From Rhodocyclales bacterium RIFCSPLOWO2_02_FULL_63_24 (GTDB taxonomy: Bacteria; Pseudomonadota; Gammaproteobacteria; Burkholderiales; Rhodocyclaceae): a stretch of DNA of 64,000 nt. How positions within the stretch are numbered: the first letter of the stretch is position 1; each line of letters starts with the position of its first letter. Of the stretch, positions 55,297 through 64,000 are shown one piece after another. The translations under genes and the position numbers were made by a program. The DNA is taken from assembly GCA_001828935.1 (NCBI GenBank), contig MHZX01000063.1:101730-165729 (forward strand). Reading direction: 5' to 3'. Under the pieces are notes generated by a model that saw only the letters and a list, made by a program, of their open reading frames with translations, did no database searches and had not been told where the DNA came from.

Positions 55297-55626
55297 ATGA
55301 TCAACGTAAATGGCCGTGAGATTGAAACCGATGCCGAAGGCTACCTGGCCTCGCTTGACGACTGGAGCGAGGACGTGGCGAAATGCCTCGCCGAACGGGA
55401 CCAGCTTGCCCTGGCTGACGAACATTGGCAGGTGGTGCGCTGGATACGCGAGTACTACGCCGAAAATGGAACGGCGCCGAATCTGCGCATCATGTCGAAG
55501 CTGATCGGCGACGCGCTCGGCGAGCAATTCGGCGACAAGAAATACCTGTTCGACCTGTTCCCCTACGGTCCCGCCAAACAGGCGGCGCGCTACGCCGGCA
55601 TGCCGAAGCCGACGGGCTGCGTCTGA
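55297..55626 (+). CDS. DsrC/TusE-family sulfur-carrier protein with a single C-terminal cysteine
   Basis: The 109-aa protein ends in the family's flexible arm KPTGCV, with the conserved penultimate Cys (C108) that carries sulfur. The second DsrC cysteine, 11 residues earlier, is Ala here (A97). That makes it TusE/RspA-like rather than a true DsrC able to form the intramolecular trisulfide. TusE hands sulfur to MnmA for tRNA 2-thiouridine. DsrC acts with dissimilatory sulfite reductase. No tusBCD or dsrAB is adjacent. A terminator follows. Confidence 0.88.
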   Translation: MINVNGREIETDAEGYLASLDDWSEDVAKCLAERDQLALADEHWQVVRWIREYYAENGTAPNLRIMSKLIGDALGEQFGDKKYLFDLFPYGPAKQAARYAGMPKPTGCV

Positions 55627-55651
55627 CTGGCGCCGCGCCGCGCAGGTGAGG

Positions 55652-55673
55652 CCTGCCGATATCGGCAGGTTTT
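55652..55673 (+). terminator. Rho-independent terminator of the dsrC/tusE-like gene
   Basis: A perfect palindromic stem CCTGCCG / CGGCAGG with an ATAT loop, followed by TTTT. Confidence 0.7.
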
Positions 55674-55774
55674 CCGGCAGTTCTTGCCGTTTTGGGCGCA
55701 GCAGGTTTGTGGAAAACTTCTCCGGTTTCCGCACGACCCGCGTCGCTACAGTCCGGCGCGGGCAAGCTCCAGAG

Positions 55775-55791
55775 TTGGCACGCCCTATGCT
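55775..55791 (+). promoter_or_regulatory. Sigma-54 (RpoN) type -24/-12 promoter
   Basis: TTGGCACGCCCTATGCT: GG, exactly ten bases, GC, with a full TGGCACG at -24. The predicted start near 55803 leaves a leader of about 60 nt before the 52-codon gene. An imperfect dyad at about 55709-55736 (GTGGAAAAC ... GGTTTCCGCAC) lies 40-65 bp upstream and could bind an activator. Confidence 0.6.
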
Positions 55792-55862
55792 CGACTTCGA
55801 GCACGCAGCACAGCTGGTCATTCGTTCTACCGAGTGGAACGAGCCCCCGCAGGAGACATCGG

Positions 55863-56021
55863 ATGGACACGTCATTCTCGTATCACGAACTTCGCGGCGC
55901 GATCCGCGCCTGGCGCCGCTACGGATATTTCTCGCTGACTCCGCGCGAAGCGGAAATCATCGACGCGCTGTATCCCCGCCTCAGCGCACGGCCGCACAGC
56001 CGGTTTTCGGTACGCAGATAA
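55863..56021 (+). CDS. Small 52-aa protein of unknown function
   Basis: I do not recognise the family. AGGAG sits 7 nt before the ATG, and nearly all codons end in G or C, as real genes here do, so it is probably translated. The product (TSFSYHELRGAIRAWRRYGY, then FSLTPREAEIIDALYPRL) is basic, probably helical, with no membrane segment or Cys. It lies behind a sigma-54-type promoter and is convergent with the acyl carrier protein gene, with 7 bp between stops. It may be a small regulatory or stress protein. Confidence 0.55.
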   Translation: MDTSFSYHELRGAIRAWRRYGYFSLTPREAEIIDALYPRLSARPHSRFSVRR

Positions 56022-56028
56022 CCGGCTC

Positions 56029-56283
56029 TCAGCGTCCGCCGTCCAACTTCTTCCACAGGTAGCTCACCACGTCGTCGAGGCTGATCAGCCTGGCGTAATC
56101 GGCTTCAGGGATATCCACCTTGAGTTTTTCGTGGAGTCCCAGGAGGAAGTTGAGCCAGTCGATCGAATCCAGATCCACCTGGCTGCGCAGCGGGCGGTCG
56201 CCGCGCAACTCGTCGGTTTCGATTTCCGGCGCGATCGATTGAAGCGTGGCCAGGGCCACGGCACGGATTTCGGCATCGGTCAT
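56029..56283 (-). CDS. Acyl carrier protein
   Basis: The 84-aa protein is a stand-alone carrier. The phosphopantetheine Ser is in VDLDSIDWLNFLLGLHEKL. It differs from fatty-acid AcpP (DSLD, EF-type acidic helix II), which suggests a specialised role. ATG 56283 has GGAGG upstream; longer frames run into the E2 gene. It is the last gene of the acyl-CoA synthetase / E1alpha / E1beta / E2 operon, so it may accept an acyl group made by that complex. Confidence 0.85.
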   Translation of the reverse strand: MTDAEIRAVALATLQSIAPEIETDELRGDRPLRSQVDLDSIDWLNFLLGLHEKLKVDIPEADYARLISLDDVVSYLWKKLDGGR

Positions 56284-56350
56284 GGCGCCTCCGCCGGGTT
56301 GCGAACCGCAGTCACTGCCTTCCGGGCGAAGGGAAGTGGAGTGTAGGTGG

Positions 56351-57517
56351 TCATCTTTCCAGCTCCTCGGGTCGTTGCAACAGTTCTTTGAGTTCGAGCA
56401 GGAACAGTGCGCCGCGATGGCCGTCGGAAACCCGATGGTCGGCGGCAAGGCTGGCGGTGACCACGGGCAGCACCTTGAGTCCGCCGTTTTCCGCCCAGGG
56501 CCGCTCGGCGACGCGGCCGAAACCTACCAGCGCCACCTGCGGCGGCGTGATGACGCCGAACACGAGCTGCGTGCCCTGGTCGCCGAGATTGGTCACGGTG
56601 ATCGTCGCCTCGTTCATTTCCGAACTGCGCAGCGAGCCGGCGCGGGTGCGCTTCACCAGGTCGGCCAGTTCCTGCATCAGTTGCGTCAGCGGCTTGCGGT
56701 CGGCATCGAGCAGCGCCGGCGCAATCAGGCCGCCCTGGCGCAGCGAGATCGCGACGCCGAGATGGATGCCGGTCGCCGCCACGAAGCCGCTGATGCCGCC
56801 CTCCTGGCGCCAGTAGCCGTTGAGTTCGGGAAAGCGCCTGAGCGCCAGCGCCACGGCCTTGAGCAGCAGCGTCGCCGGCAGCAGGCGCTCGCTCATCGGC
56901 CGCTGCGCATTGGCCGCCTGCAGCCAGGCCAGCGCCTTGGCCAGCGGAATGTCCTCGGCGACGTAGTAGTGCGGAATCTCTCGCTTGGAGCGGCTCATCG
57001 CTGCGGCGATGGTCTTGCGCATTTCCGCCGTGCGGTCGATTGCGCGGTCCGCCGGCTTTGCCGCCGCGGCCGAGGCGCGGTCCGCCGCCGCCTTTTCGAC
57101 GTCCTCCAGCGTCACCGCGCCGCGCGGCCCGCTGCCGACGATGCTGTCAAGATCGATGCCTTTCTCCGCCGCGTGCTTGCGCGCCGCCGGCGAAATCATG
57201 CGACGCGCAAGCGGGGTGGCCGGCGGCGCTGCTGGTGTTACGGGGGCTTGCTGCGCCGTCGCGTCAGCGCCGACTGTCTCGTCCGCCTCCAGCAAGGTCG
57301 CCATCACCGTGCCGACGGGCATTTTCTGCCCGACTTCAGCGAGCAAGCGGCCTATCCTGCCTTCCTGCCAGCACTCGACGTCGACCGCGGCTTTCGAGGT
57401 GTCGACGATGGCCACCACCTGGCCTTTTTTCACCGTGTCGCCAACGCCGACTTTCCATTCGAGCAGGGTGCCTTCGTCCATGTCGGCGCCCAGCGAGGGG
57501 AGCTTGAACTCGATCAT
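56351..57517 (-). CDS. 2-oxoacid dehydrogenase E2 (dihydrolipoamide acyltransferase)
   Basis: The 388-aa protein has one N-terminal lipoyl domain (lipoyl-Lys in [11 protein letters not shown], near residue 42), an Ala/Pro linker, and a peripheral-subunit-binding domain ([20 protein letters not shown]). The catalytic CAT domain ends with [18 protein letters not shown], where the His and Asp/Ser catalytic region is kept. It resembles acetoin- or branched-chain-type E2. It is coupled to E1beta by an ATGA overlap. No E3 gene is present here, so a shared lipoamide dehydrogenase must serve it. Confidence 0.9.
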   Translation of the reverse strand: MIEFKLPSLGADMDEGTLLEWKVGVGDTVKKGQVVAIVDTSKAAVDVECWQEGRIGRLLAEVGQKMPVGTVMATLLEADETVGADATAQQAPVTPAAPPATPLARRMISPAARKHAAEKGIDLDSIVGSGPRGAVTLEDVEKAAADRASAAAAKPADRAIDRTAEMRKTIAAAMSRSKREIPHYYVAEDIPLAKALAWLQAANAQRPMSERLLPATLLLKAVALALRRFPELNGYWRQEGGISGFVAATGIHLGVAISLRQGGLIAPALLDADRKPLTQLMQELADLVKRTRAGSLRSSEMNEATITVTNLGDQGTQLVFGVITPPQVALVGFGRVAERPWAENGGLKVLPVVTASLAADHRVSDGHRGALFLLELKELLQRPEELER

Positions 57518-58488
57518 CCCATCATCTCCTTCACCGCCGCGACGATTTTTTCCGGCTGCGGCAGCGCGGCGTCTTCGAGGTGTTTGGCATAGGGAATCGG
57601 CACCTCTTCCGAACAGACCCGGACCACCGGCGCATCCAGTTCATAAAACGCGCTTTCCATGATGCGTGCCATCACCTCGGCGGCGAGGCTGCCGCTACGC
57701 CAGCCCTCGTCGACCACCACGACGCGGCGGCATTTGGCGACCGCTGCGGCGATGCTCTCGCTATCGAGCGGACGCAGCACGCGCAGGTCCAGCACTTCCG
57801 CTTCTATGCCTTGCTCCGCCAGCGTCTGCGCCGCCGCCAGGGCCTTGGGCAGCGAGCCGCCGTGGGTAATGATGGCGACGTCCTTGCCTTGGCGCCGCAC
57901 CCTGGCCGAGCGGATGTCGGCGCTCCAGTCGTCGGGCAAATCGCCTTCGATGTTGAACAGTCCGGCGTGCTCGAAAATCACCACCGGGTCGGGGTCGGCC
58001 AGCGCCGGGGCGAGCATGCCGCGCGCATCCTCGATGGTGGCCGGGGCCAGCACCTTGATGCCGGGGATGTGGGCGTACCAGCCTTCGAGGCTGTGCGAGT
58101 GCTGTGCCGCCAGTTGGCGGCCGGCGCCGGTCGCCATGCGGATCACCAGCGGCACCGAAAACTGCCCGCCGGACATGTGGCGCAGGGCGGCCGCGGTGTT
58201 CACGATCTGGTCCAGCGCCAGCAGGCTGAAATTCACCGTCATCACCTCGACGATCGGCCGCATGCCGCCCAGCGCCGCGCCGATCGCCGCGCCGACGAAG
58301 CCGAGCTCGGACAGCGGCGTGTCGCGGATGCGCTCGGGGCCGAACTCGTCGAGGAAACCCTTGGAGAAGGCATAGGTGCCGCCGTAGCGGCCGACGTCCT
58401 CGCCCATCAGGAACACGCGCGGGTCATTGGCAAGCGCCTCGTGCATCGCCTCGCGCATGGCTTCGCGGTAGCTGAGTTTCCTGCTCAT
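57514..58488 (-). CDS. 2-oxoacid dehydrogenase E1 component, beta subunit
   Basis: The 324-aa transketolase-type subunit has [60 protein letters not shown] and a C-terminal transketolase domain ([33 protein letters not shown]). It pairs with the alpha subunit upstream, 4 nt away. The likely substrate is acetoin, pyruvate or a branched 2-oxoacid; sequence alone does not decide. Confidence 0.93.
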   Translation of the reverse strand: MSRKLSYREAMREAMHEALANDPRVFLMGEDVGRYGGTYAFSKGFLDEFGPERIRDTPLSELGFVGAAIGAALGGMRPIVEVMTVNFSLLALDQIVNTAAALRHMSGGQFSVPLVIRMATGAGRQLAAQHSHSLEGWYAHIPGIKVLAPATIEDARGMLAPALADPDPVVIFEHAGLFNIEGDLPDDWSADIRSARVRRQGKDVAIITHGGSLPKALAAAQTLAEQGIEAEVLDLRVLRPLDSESIAAAVAKCRRVVVVDEGWRSGSLAAEVMARIMESAFYELDAPVVRVCSEEVPIPYAKHLEDAALPQPEKIVAAVKEMMG

Positions 58489-58492
58489 GGCG

Positions 58493-59563
58493 TCATCCCT
58501 CGCATGGAGCCGCCGCAGGCGGCGAACCTGCGTCGCCCCCGCCTGGGCGGGGGGCGGGGGGTGGGGGGGTCATCACATCCTTCAGCAGGTCGTCGACCGG
58601 CTCCCAGGTGCCTGCCTCGGCGAAGGCGACCGCGGCCGCGACTTCCTCGTTCGCCGCGGCATCGATGGCGAGGAATTCCTCTTCCGTCAGCTTGCCTTCG
58701 GCCTTGAGCCGCGCGGTGAAGGTGTGGATCGGCCCGCGCGTTTTCCATTCCTCGATCTCGGCCTTCTGCCGGTAAAGCTCGGCGTCGAACATCGAGTGGG
58801 CGCGGAAGCGGTAGGTCTGGTACTCGACGAACACCGGCCCCGCGCTTTCGCGCAGAGTGCGCAGCGCCTGCTTGCTCGCCTCATGGACCGCGACGATGTC
58901 CATGCCGTCGGCGCGCAGCGCCGGCATGTTGTACGAGGCGGCCTTGGCGCAGAGGTCGGTCTGCGATTCGGAGCGTTCGAGCGCGGTGCCCATGCCGTAG
59001 AGATTGTTCTCGCAGCAGAACAGCACCGGCAGCTTCCACAGCGCGGCGAGGTTGAGCGACTCGTGGAAGGCACCTTCGGCTACTGCGCCGTCGCCGAAGA
59101 AGCAGGCGGTGATGCGCTGCTCGTGCTGCATCTTGCTCGCCAGCGCGAGACCGACGGCCAGCGGCAGGCCGCCGCCGACGATGGCATTGCCGCCGTAGAG
59201 CCGCGTTCGCGCGTCGAACAGATGCATCGAACCGCCGTGGCCGCGCGCGCAGCCTTCGTGCTTGCCATACATCTCGGCCATGATCGATCCCATCTCCATG
59301 CCGCGCACCAGCGCGTGGCCGTGTTCGCGGTAGGTGGCGACGATGTTGTCATCCGGCGCCAAGGCATGCAGCGCGCCGACCGCAGTCGCCTCCTCGCCGA
59401 TGTACAGATGCAGGAAGCCGCGGATCTTGCCGGCGCCGTAAAGTTCGGCCGACTTCTCCTCCATGCGCCGGATGCGCAGCATGTCGGTCAGCAGCCTCAG
59501 CGCGAACGCCTTGTCCCATGGCACGGGACCCGACGGCGGTGCGGCGGCGTGATGATCGGTCAT
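58493..59563 (-). CDS. 2-oxoacid dehydrogenase E1 component, alpha subunit
   Basis: The 356-aa TPP-binding subunit has [61 protein letters not shown], and the TPP motif [20 protein letters not shown] followed by ENNLYGMGT. It ends in an unusual Pro/Gly-rich tail ([20 protein letters not shown]) coded by a very C-rich mRNA stretch (58545-58569 on the other strand is G-rich). The core matches acetoin dehydrogenase AcoA-like and pyruvate dehydrogenase alpha subunits. Confidence 0.92.
   Translation of the reverse strand: MTDHHAAAPPSGPVPWDKAFALRLLTDMLRIRRMEEKSAELYGAGKIRGFLHLYIGEEATAVGALHALAPDDNIVATYREHGHALVRGMEMGSIMAEMYGKHEGCARGHGGSMHLFDARTRLYGGNAIVGGGLPLAVGLALASKMQHEQRITACFFGDGAVAEGAFHESLNLAALWKLPVLFCCENNLYGMGTALERSESQTDLCAKAASYNMPALRADGMDIVAVHEASKQALRTLRESAGPVFVEYQTYRFRAHSMFDAELYRQKAEIEEWKTRGPIHTFTARLKAEGKLTEEEFLAIDAAANEEVAAAVAFAEAGTWEPVDDLLKDVMTPPPPAPRPGGGDAGSPPAAAPCEG
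58545..58569 (+). repeat. G-rich tract with G-quadruplex potential
   Basis: On the plus strand, four G runs of three to seven bases are separated by single C, C and T. It lies opposite the codons for the Pro-rich tail of E1alpha, 50-80 nt before the E1beta start. Confidence 0.6.
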
Positions 59564-59564
59564 C

Positions 59565-61340
<1,776 letters not shown>

Positions 61341-61635
61341 GCCTTGCCTTCCTCCCTTGCGACCAATATAGCCCTCGCGGCGATATCCGGAAAGGCGCCG
61401 CGCCCGCGCCCTACTTGCCGGCCCTCCCTAAAAGCGTTCCAAGCGCAATCGATCGGGATGATTCTGCCCATCGCGCCAAAGCGGGGCTTGATCTATCGCA
61501 AGCCATCGGCATTGAGGCTGGCGTCCCGCGCCAGCCCTGCGGGTCGTGCGGATTGCACGCCGCCGCGGCGCCAGCGCCGACTCTTAGCGATTCCTCATTC
61601 TCGTCGGAACCCGGCCGTCATGCTGTTGGTCAAGG

Positions 61636-62460
61636 CTAGGCAACCGGGAGTTGGAGCAGTTTCTTCATGAACTCCTCGACCTTGGCCGGCCGGATCGGCT
61701 TCAGGAAGTAGCCCGTGGCGCCTCCGGCGACGGCCGCGCCGACCACTTCGCGACTGGCATTGCCGGTCACCATGATGACCTTGGTTTGCGGGCTGGCGGC
61801 CCGTATTTCCGGCAGCGCCTCGATCCCGGTCATTCCCGGCATGTCAACATCGAGACAGACCACCGCCGGATGGGTTTTCCTGACCGTCTCGACACCTTCG
61901 TGGCCGCTGGCGGCGACACCGACGATCCTGATGCCGATTTCCGCAAGTATCCCCTTCAGCAGGAGCCGGACCGAGGCGCTGTCATCGACGATAACGGCAG
62001 AACGCGGCACCACGCCGACCGGCGGCGGGCTGGTTTCGACGGCGGACGCCGGCGCCATCGGCTCGGCCACCTCGGCCTTGGCCGCCTGCGCCGCAATGCG
62101 TTGCGTTTGCTCGATCTCCCGGAGTTCGGCGACGATCTGCTGTTGCTCGAACGGTTTGCGGATGAAGCCCTTGGCACCGGCGTTGGCGGCCGCACCCCTC
62201 AGCTCCGGATCGTCGGACCCCGTGATCATCACCACGGCGATGTGGTTGGCACCGACATCCATGCTCGACAGCAGTTCGAGGCCGTTCGCCCCCGGCAAAT
62301 TGAAGTCCAGGCAGACGACGTCGGGATGATGGTTCATCACATAGTCCAGCAGCACGTAGCCGTCGCCGAACTCGGCGGCCACCTCATGTCCCTCGCTTTC
62401 GCAAATGGCCCGCAATACCGCGCGTATGGACGCATCGTCATCCACGATTGCTATCTTCAT
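61636..62460 (-). CDS. Tandem receiver-domain response regulator (REC-REC)
   Basis: The 274-aa protein consists of two CheY-like receiver domains joined by an Ala/Pro linker (residues about 130-155) and no output domain. REC1 has IAIVDDDASIRAVL, phospho-Asp in VVCLDFNLPGANG, and Lys in GFIRKPF. REC2 has AVIVDDSASVRLLL, VVCLDVDMPGMTG and GYFLKPIRP. Both look phosphorylatable. ATG 62460 follows AAGGG. Its partner kinase is not adjacent. It may act in phosphorelay or by protein contact. Confidence 0.88.
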   Translation of the reverse strand: MKIAIVDDDASIRAVLRAICESEGHEVAAEFGDGYVLLDYVMNHHPDVVCLDFNLPGANGLELLSSMDVGANHIAVVMITGSDDPELRGAAANAGAKGFIRKPFEQQQIVAELREIEQTQRIAAQAAKAEVAEPMAPASAVETSPPPVGVVPRSAVIVDDSASVRLLLKGILAEIGIRIVGVAASGHEGVETVRKTHPAVVCLDVDMPGMTGIEALPEIRAASPQTKVIMVTGNASREVVGAAVAGGATGYFLKPIRPAKVEEFMKKLLQLPVA

Positions 62461-62636
62461 TTCGATCTGCCCTTGACTTGAATTAGGTCCATTGTCCTGG
62501 CCGCAGAATACCAGCGTCCGGCCGCAGTCCGGTGTCGCCGCCCGCCAAGCCGCGCAGGACGACCGGGATTTCCTGCGGCGAGGTTGAAATCCGGCGGATT
62601 GAGGCCGATGATGGGCTCCGTCGGGAGGACAGCAAC

Positions 62637-64000
62637 ATGCGTATCGGCTTTTTCGGGGCGGCGGGAGAGGTGACCGGTTCATGCACGCTGGTCGAGACGG
62701 CAGCGTGCCGGTTCCTGGTCGATTGCGGCATGTTCCAGGGGGGACGCGAAGCGCGTGCAAAAAACCTGAACGCCTTGAAGTTCGGCTTCGACGTCCGCGC
62801 CATCGATTTCGTCCTGCTGACGCACGCCCATATCGACCATTCCGGCCTGCTGCCGCTGCTGTCGGTGCTCGGCTATCGCGGGCCGGTGTATGCCACGCCG
62901 GCCACGATCGATCTGCTCCAGGTGCTGTTGCGCGACAGCGCGCACATCCAGGAGAAGGAATCGGAGTGGGCCTTGCGCCATCAGCGGCGGCGCGGCGACA
63001 GCAGCAAACCGGGCCTGCAGCCACCGCTATACACGGTGGCCCAGGCCGAGGCCGCGCTCAAGCTGCTCGCCCCGGCACCCTACGGCAAGCCGATGCGCCC
63101 GGCCGAAGCGATAGCGGTGTGCAGCCACGACGCCGGCCACATCCTCGGGTCATCCTGGTTGGAGGTGACGGTCACCGGCGAGGGCAGGCCGCGCCGCCTG
63201 GTTTTTTCCGGCGACCTCGGCATGCGCGACCGGCCGGTGCTGCACGACCCCGAACCGGTTGCAGCCGAGGCCGACGTGCTGTTGATCGAATCGACCTATG
63301 GCGACCGCCTGCACCGCCCCTTGGCCGAAACCGAGGACGAAATCGTCGCGGCTTTCGAGCGCACGCGTCGTACCGGGGGCAACCTGATCATCCCCGCCTT
63401 CGCCGTCGGCCGCACCCAGGAAATCATCTACATCCTGGCCGACCTGGTGCGTCGCCAGCGCCTGGCGCCGCTCAAGATCTACGTCGATTCGCCGATGGCC
63501 ACGGCCGCCACCAACATCACGCTGCAACATCCGGAACTGGTCGACCGCCACACCCACGAACTGATCGCCTGGATGCGGCAGCATCCGGGAAAAATCAAGC
63601 TGGAATTCGTTGCCGATGTCGACCAGTCGCGCGCCCTGAACGAGGTGCGCAGCGGCGCGGTGATCATCTCGGCCAGCGGCATGTGCGAGGCCGGCCGCAT
63701 CAAGTACCACCTGCGCGAGAACCTGCCGCGCAGCGAATGCACCATCCTCATCACCGGTTTCCAGGCGGCAGGCACGCTCGGCCGCCGCCTGGTCGACGGC
63801 GCGCGCCTGGTCCATATCTTCGGCCAGGCCGTCCCGGTCAGGGCCAGCATCCATACCGTGGGCGGCTTGTCGGCGCATGCCGACCAGGCGGGGCTGCTCG
63901 ACTGGTTGCGCGGTTTCCGCAGGCCGCCGCAGCATACCTACATCGTGCATGGCGAACCCGTCGCCTCGGCGTCTTTCGCCCAGGCCATCCAGGATCAGTT
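62637..64000 (+). CDS. MBL-fold / beta-CASP metallo-hydrolase (partial, runs off the window)
   Basis: At least 454 codons are visible. The metallo-beta-lactamase motif is LLTHAHIDHSGLLPLL, with later His/Asp ligands in SHDAGHILGSSW and FSGDLGMRDR. The beta-CASP part includes VLLIESTYGDR, IPAFAVGRTQEIIY, SASGMCEAGRIKYHL and GGLSAHADQAGLL. This is the family of RNA 3'-processing or exonuclease-like proteins (CPSF-73/YSH1-type); bacterial members are often called RNA procesing exonucleases without proof. GGGAGG precedes ATG 62637. The C-terminus is missing. Confidence 0.9.
   Translation, partial: MRIGFFGAAGEVTGSCTLVETAACRFLVDCGMFQGGREARAKNLNALKFGFDVRAIDFVLLTHAHIDHSGLLPLLSVLGYRGPVYATPATIDLLQVLLRDSAHIQEKESEWALRHQRRRGDSSKPGLQPPLYTVAQAEAALKLLAPAPYGKPMRPAEAIAVCSHDAGHILGSSWLEVTVTGEGRPRRLVFSGDLGMRDRPVLHDPEPVAAEADVLLIESTYGDRLHRPLAETEDEIVAAFERTRRTGGNLIIPAFAVGRTQEIIYILADLVRRQRLAPLKIYVDSPMATAATNITLQHPELVDRHTHELIAWMRQHPGKIKLEFVADVDQSRALNEVRSGAVIISASGMCEAGRIKYHLRENLPRSECTILITGFQAAGTLGRRLVDGARLVHIFGQAVPVRASIHTVGGLSAHADQAGLLDWLRGFRRPPQHTYIVHGEPVASASFAQAIQDQ

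Noticed and set aside
55264..55875. 203-codon antisense frame over the dsrC/tusE-like gene
   Set aside because: Arg/Ala-rich shadow with no family signal; the plus-strand gene is clear.
61341..61635. Short plus-strand frame and an 8-bp hairpin (61516-61536) between the acyl-CoA ligase and the REC-REC gene
   Set aside because: No ribosome site, weak codon bias and no T run; most likely the ligase promoter region and trailing sequence.

Overview
The window looks like a chromosomal segment of a GC-rich, Gram-negative betaproteobacterium, most like Rhodocyclales or Sterolibacteriaceae. This is inferred from gene content, not from any search. Supporting content includes an LPS-transport/Kdo operon (lptA-lptC-kdsC-kdsD), argH divergent from algZ-algR, PilS/PilR, hemC-hemD-hemX-hemY, oxygen-dependent hemF, GTP-type PEP carboxykinase, MaeB malic enzyme, indolepyruvate:ferredoxin oxidoreductase, an AlgP/H1-like Lys-Ala repeat protein and a DsrC/TusE protein. 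Almost everything is housekeeping. I see no insertion sequence, prophage, CRISPR array or rRNA. One tRNA (Pro, anticodon CGG) is present.

Layout. 0-3.6 kb: enoyl-CoA hydratase plus lptA-lptC-kdsC-kdsD on the minus strand, divergent from a CPA2/Kef-type antiporter. 5.6-9.7 kb: an orphan type IV pilin-like gene behind a sigma-54-type promoter, a sensor kinase and a class III adenylate cyclase. 9.7-16.5 kb: apaG, a methyltransferase, msrPQ, a CGFS glutaredoxin, fructosamine kinase, a Hanks kinase with a cyclic-nucleotide domain, and argH. 16.5-24.6 kb: algZR, ispB, tRNA-Pro, pilSR, ampD, a 650-bp intergenic region with a strong promoter and switch-like RNA structure, and the H1-like gene. 24.7-33.9 kb: aminotransferase, pckG, a CZB chemoreceptor-like protein, maeB, a patatin and a PBP7-type endopeptidase. 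34-38 kb: hemCDXY. 38-42.7 kb: a PAS kinase and a three-gene redox operon divergent from a LysR regulator. 42.7-48 kb: a decayed cytochrome-like remnant, hemF-purE-folD and iorAB. 48-55.1 kb: a SulP-STAS-cNMP fusion, a Lon-like protease, an alcohol dehydrogenase and pcm. 55.2-61.4 kb: a DsrC/TusE protein, a 52-codon gene behind a sigma-54-type promoter, and an operon of acyl-CoA synthetase, 2-oxoacid dehydrogenase E1alpha/E1beta/E2 and an acyl carrier protein. The window ends with a tandem-receiver protein and a beta-CASP metallo-hydrolase cut by the edge.

How the genes may work together. PilS/PilR (19.9-22.8 kb) is the obvious candidate to drive the sigma-54 promoters in front of the pilin and perhaps the 52-codon gene. 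The adenylate cyclase and two proteins with cyclic-nucleotide-binding domains (a kinase and a SulP transporter) suggest cAMP-type signalling. Many gene pairs overlap by 1 or 4 nt, and four overlaps use a TTG start inside TTGA, so translational coupling is widespread.

The least explained signals are the structured 23.4-23.95 kb intergenic region, the sigma-54-driven 52-codon gene, the hemY-tail repeat with a broken CXXCH gene beside hemF, and the dehydrogenase operon that carries its own acyl carrier protein.
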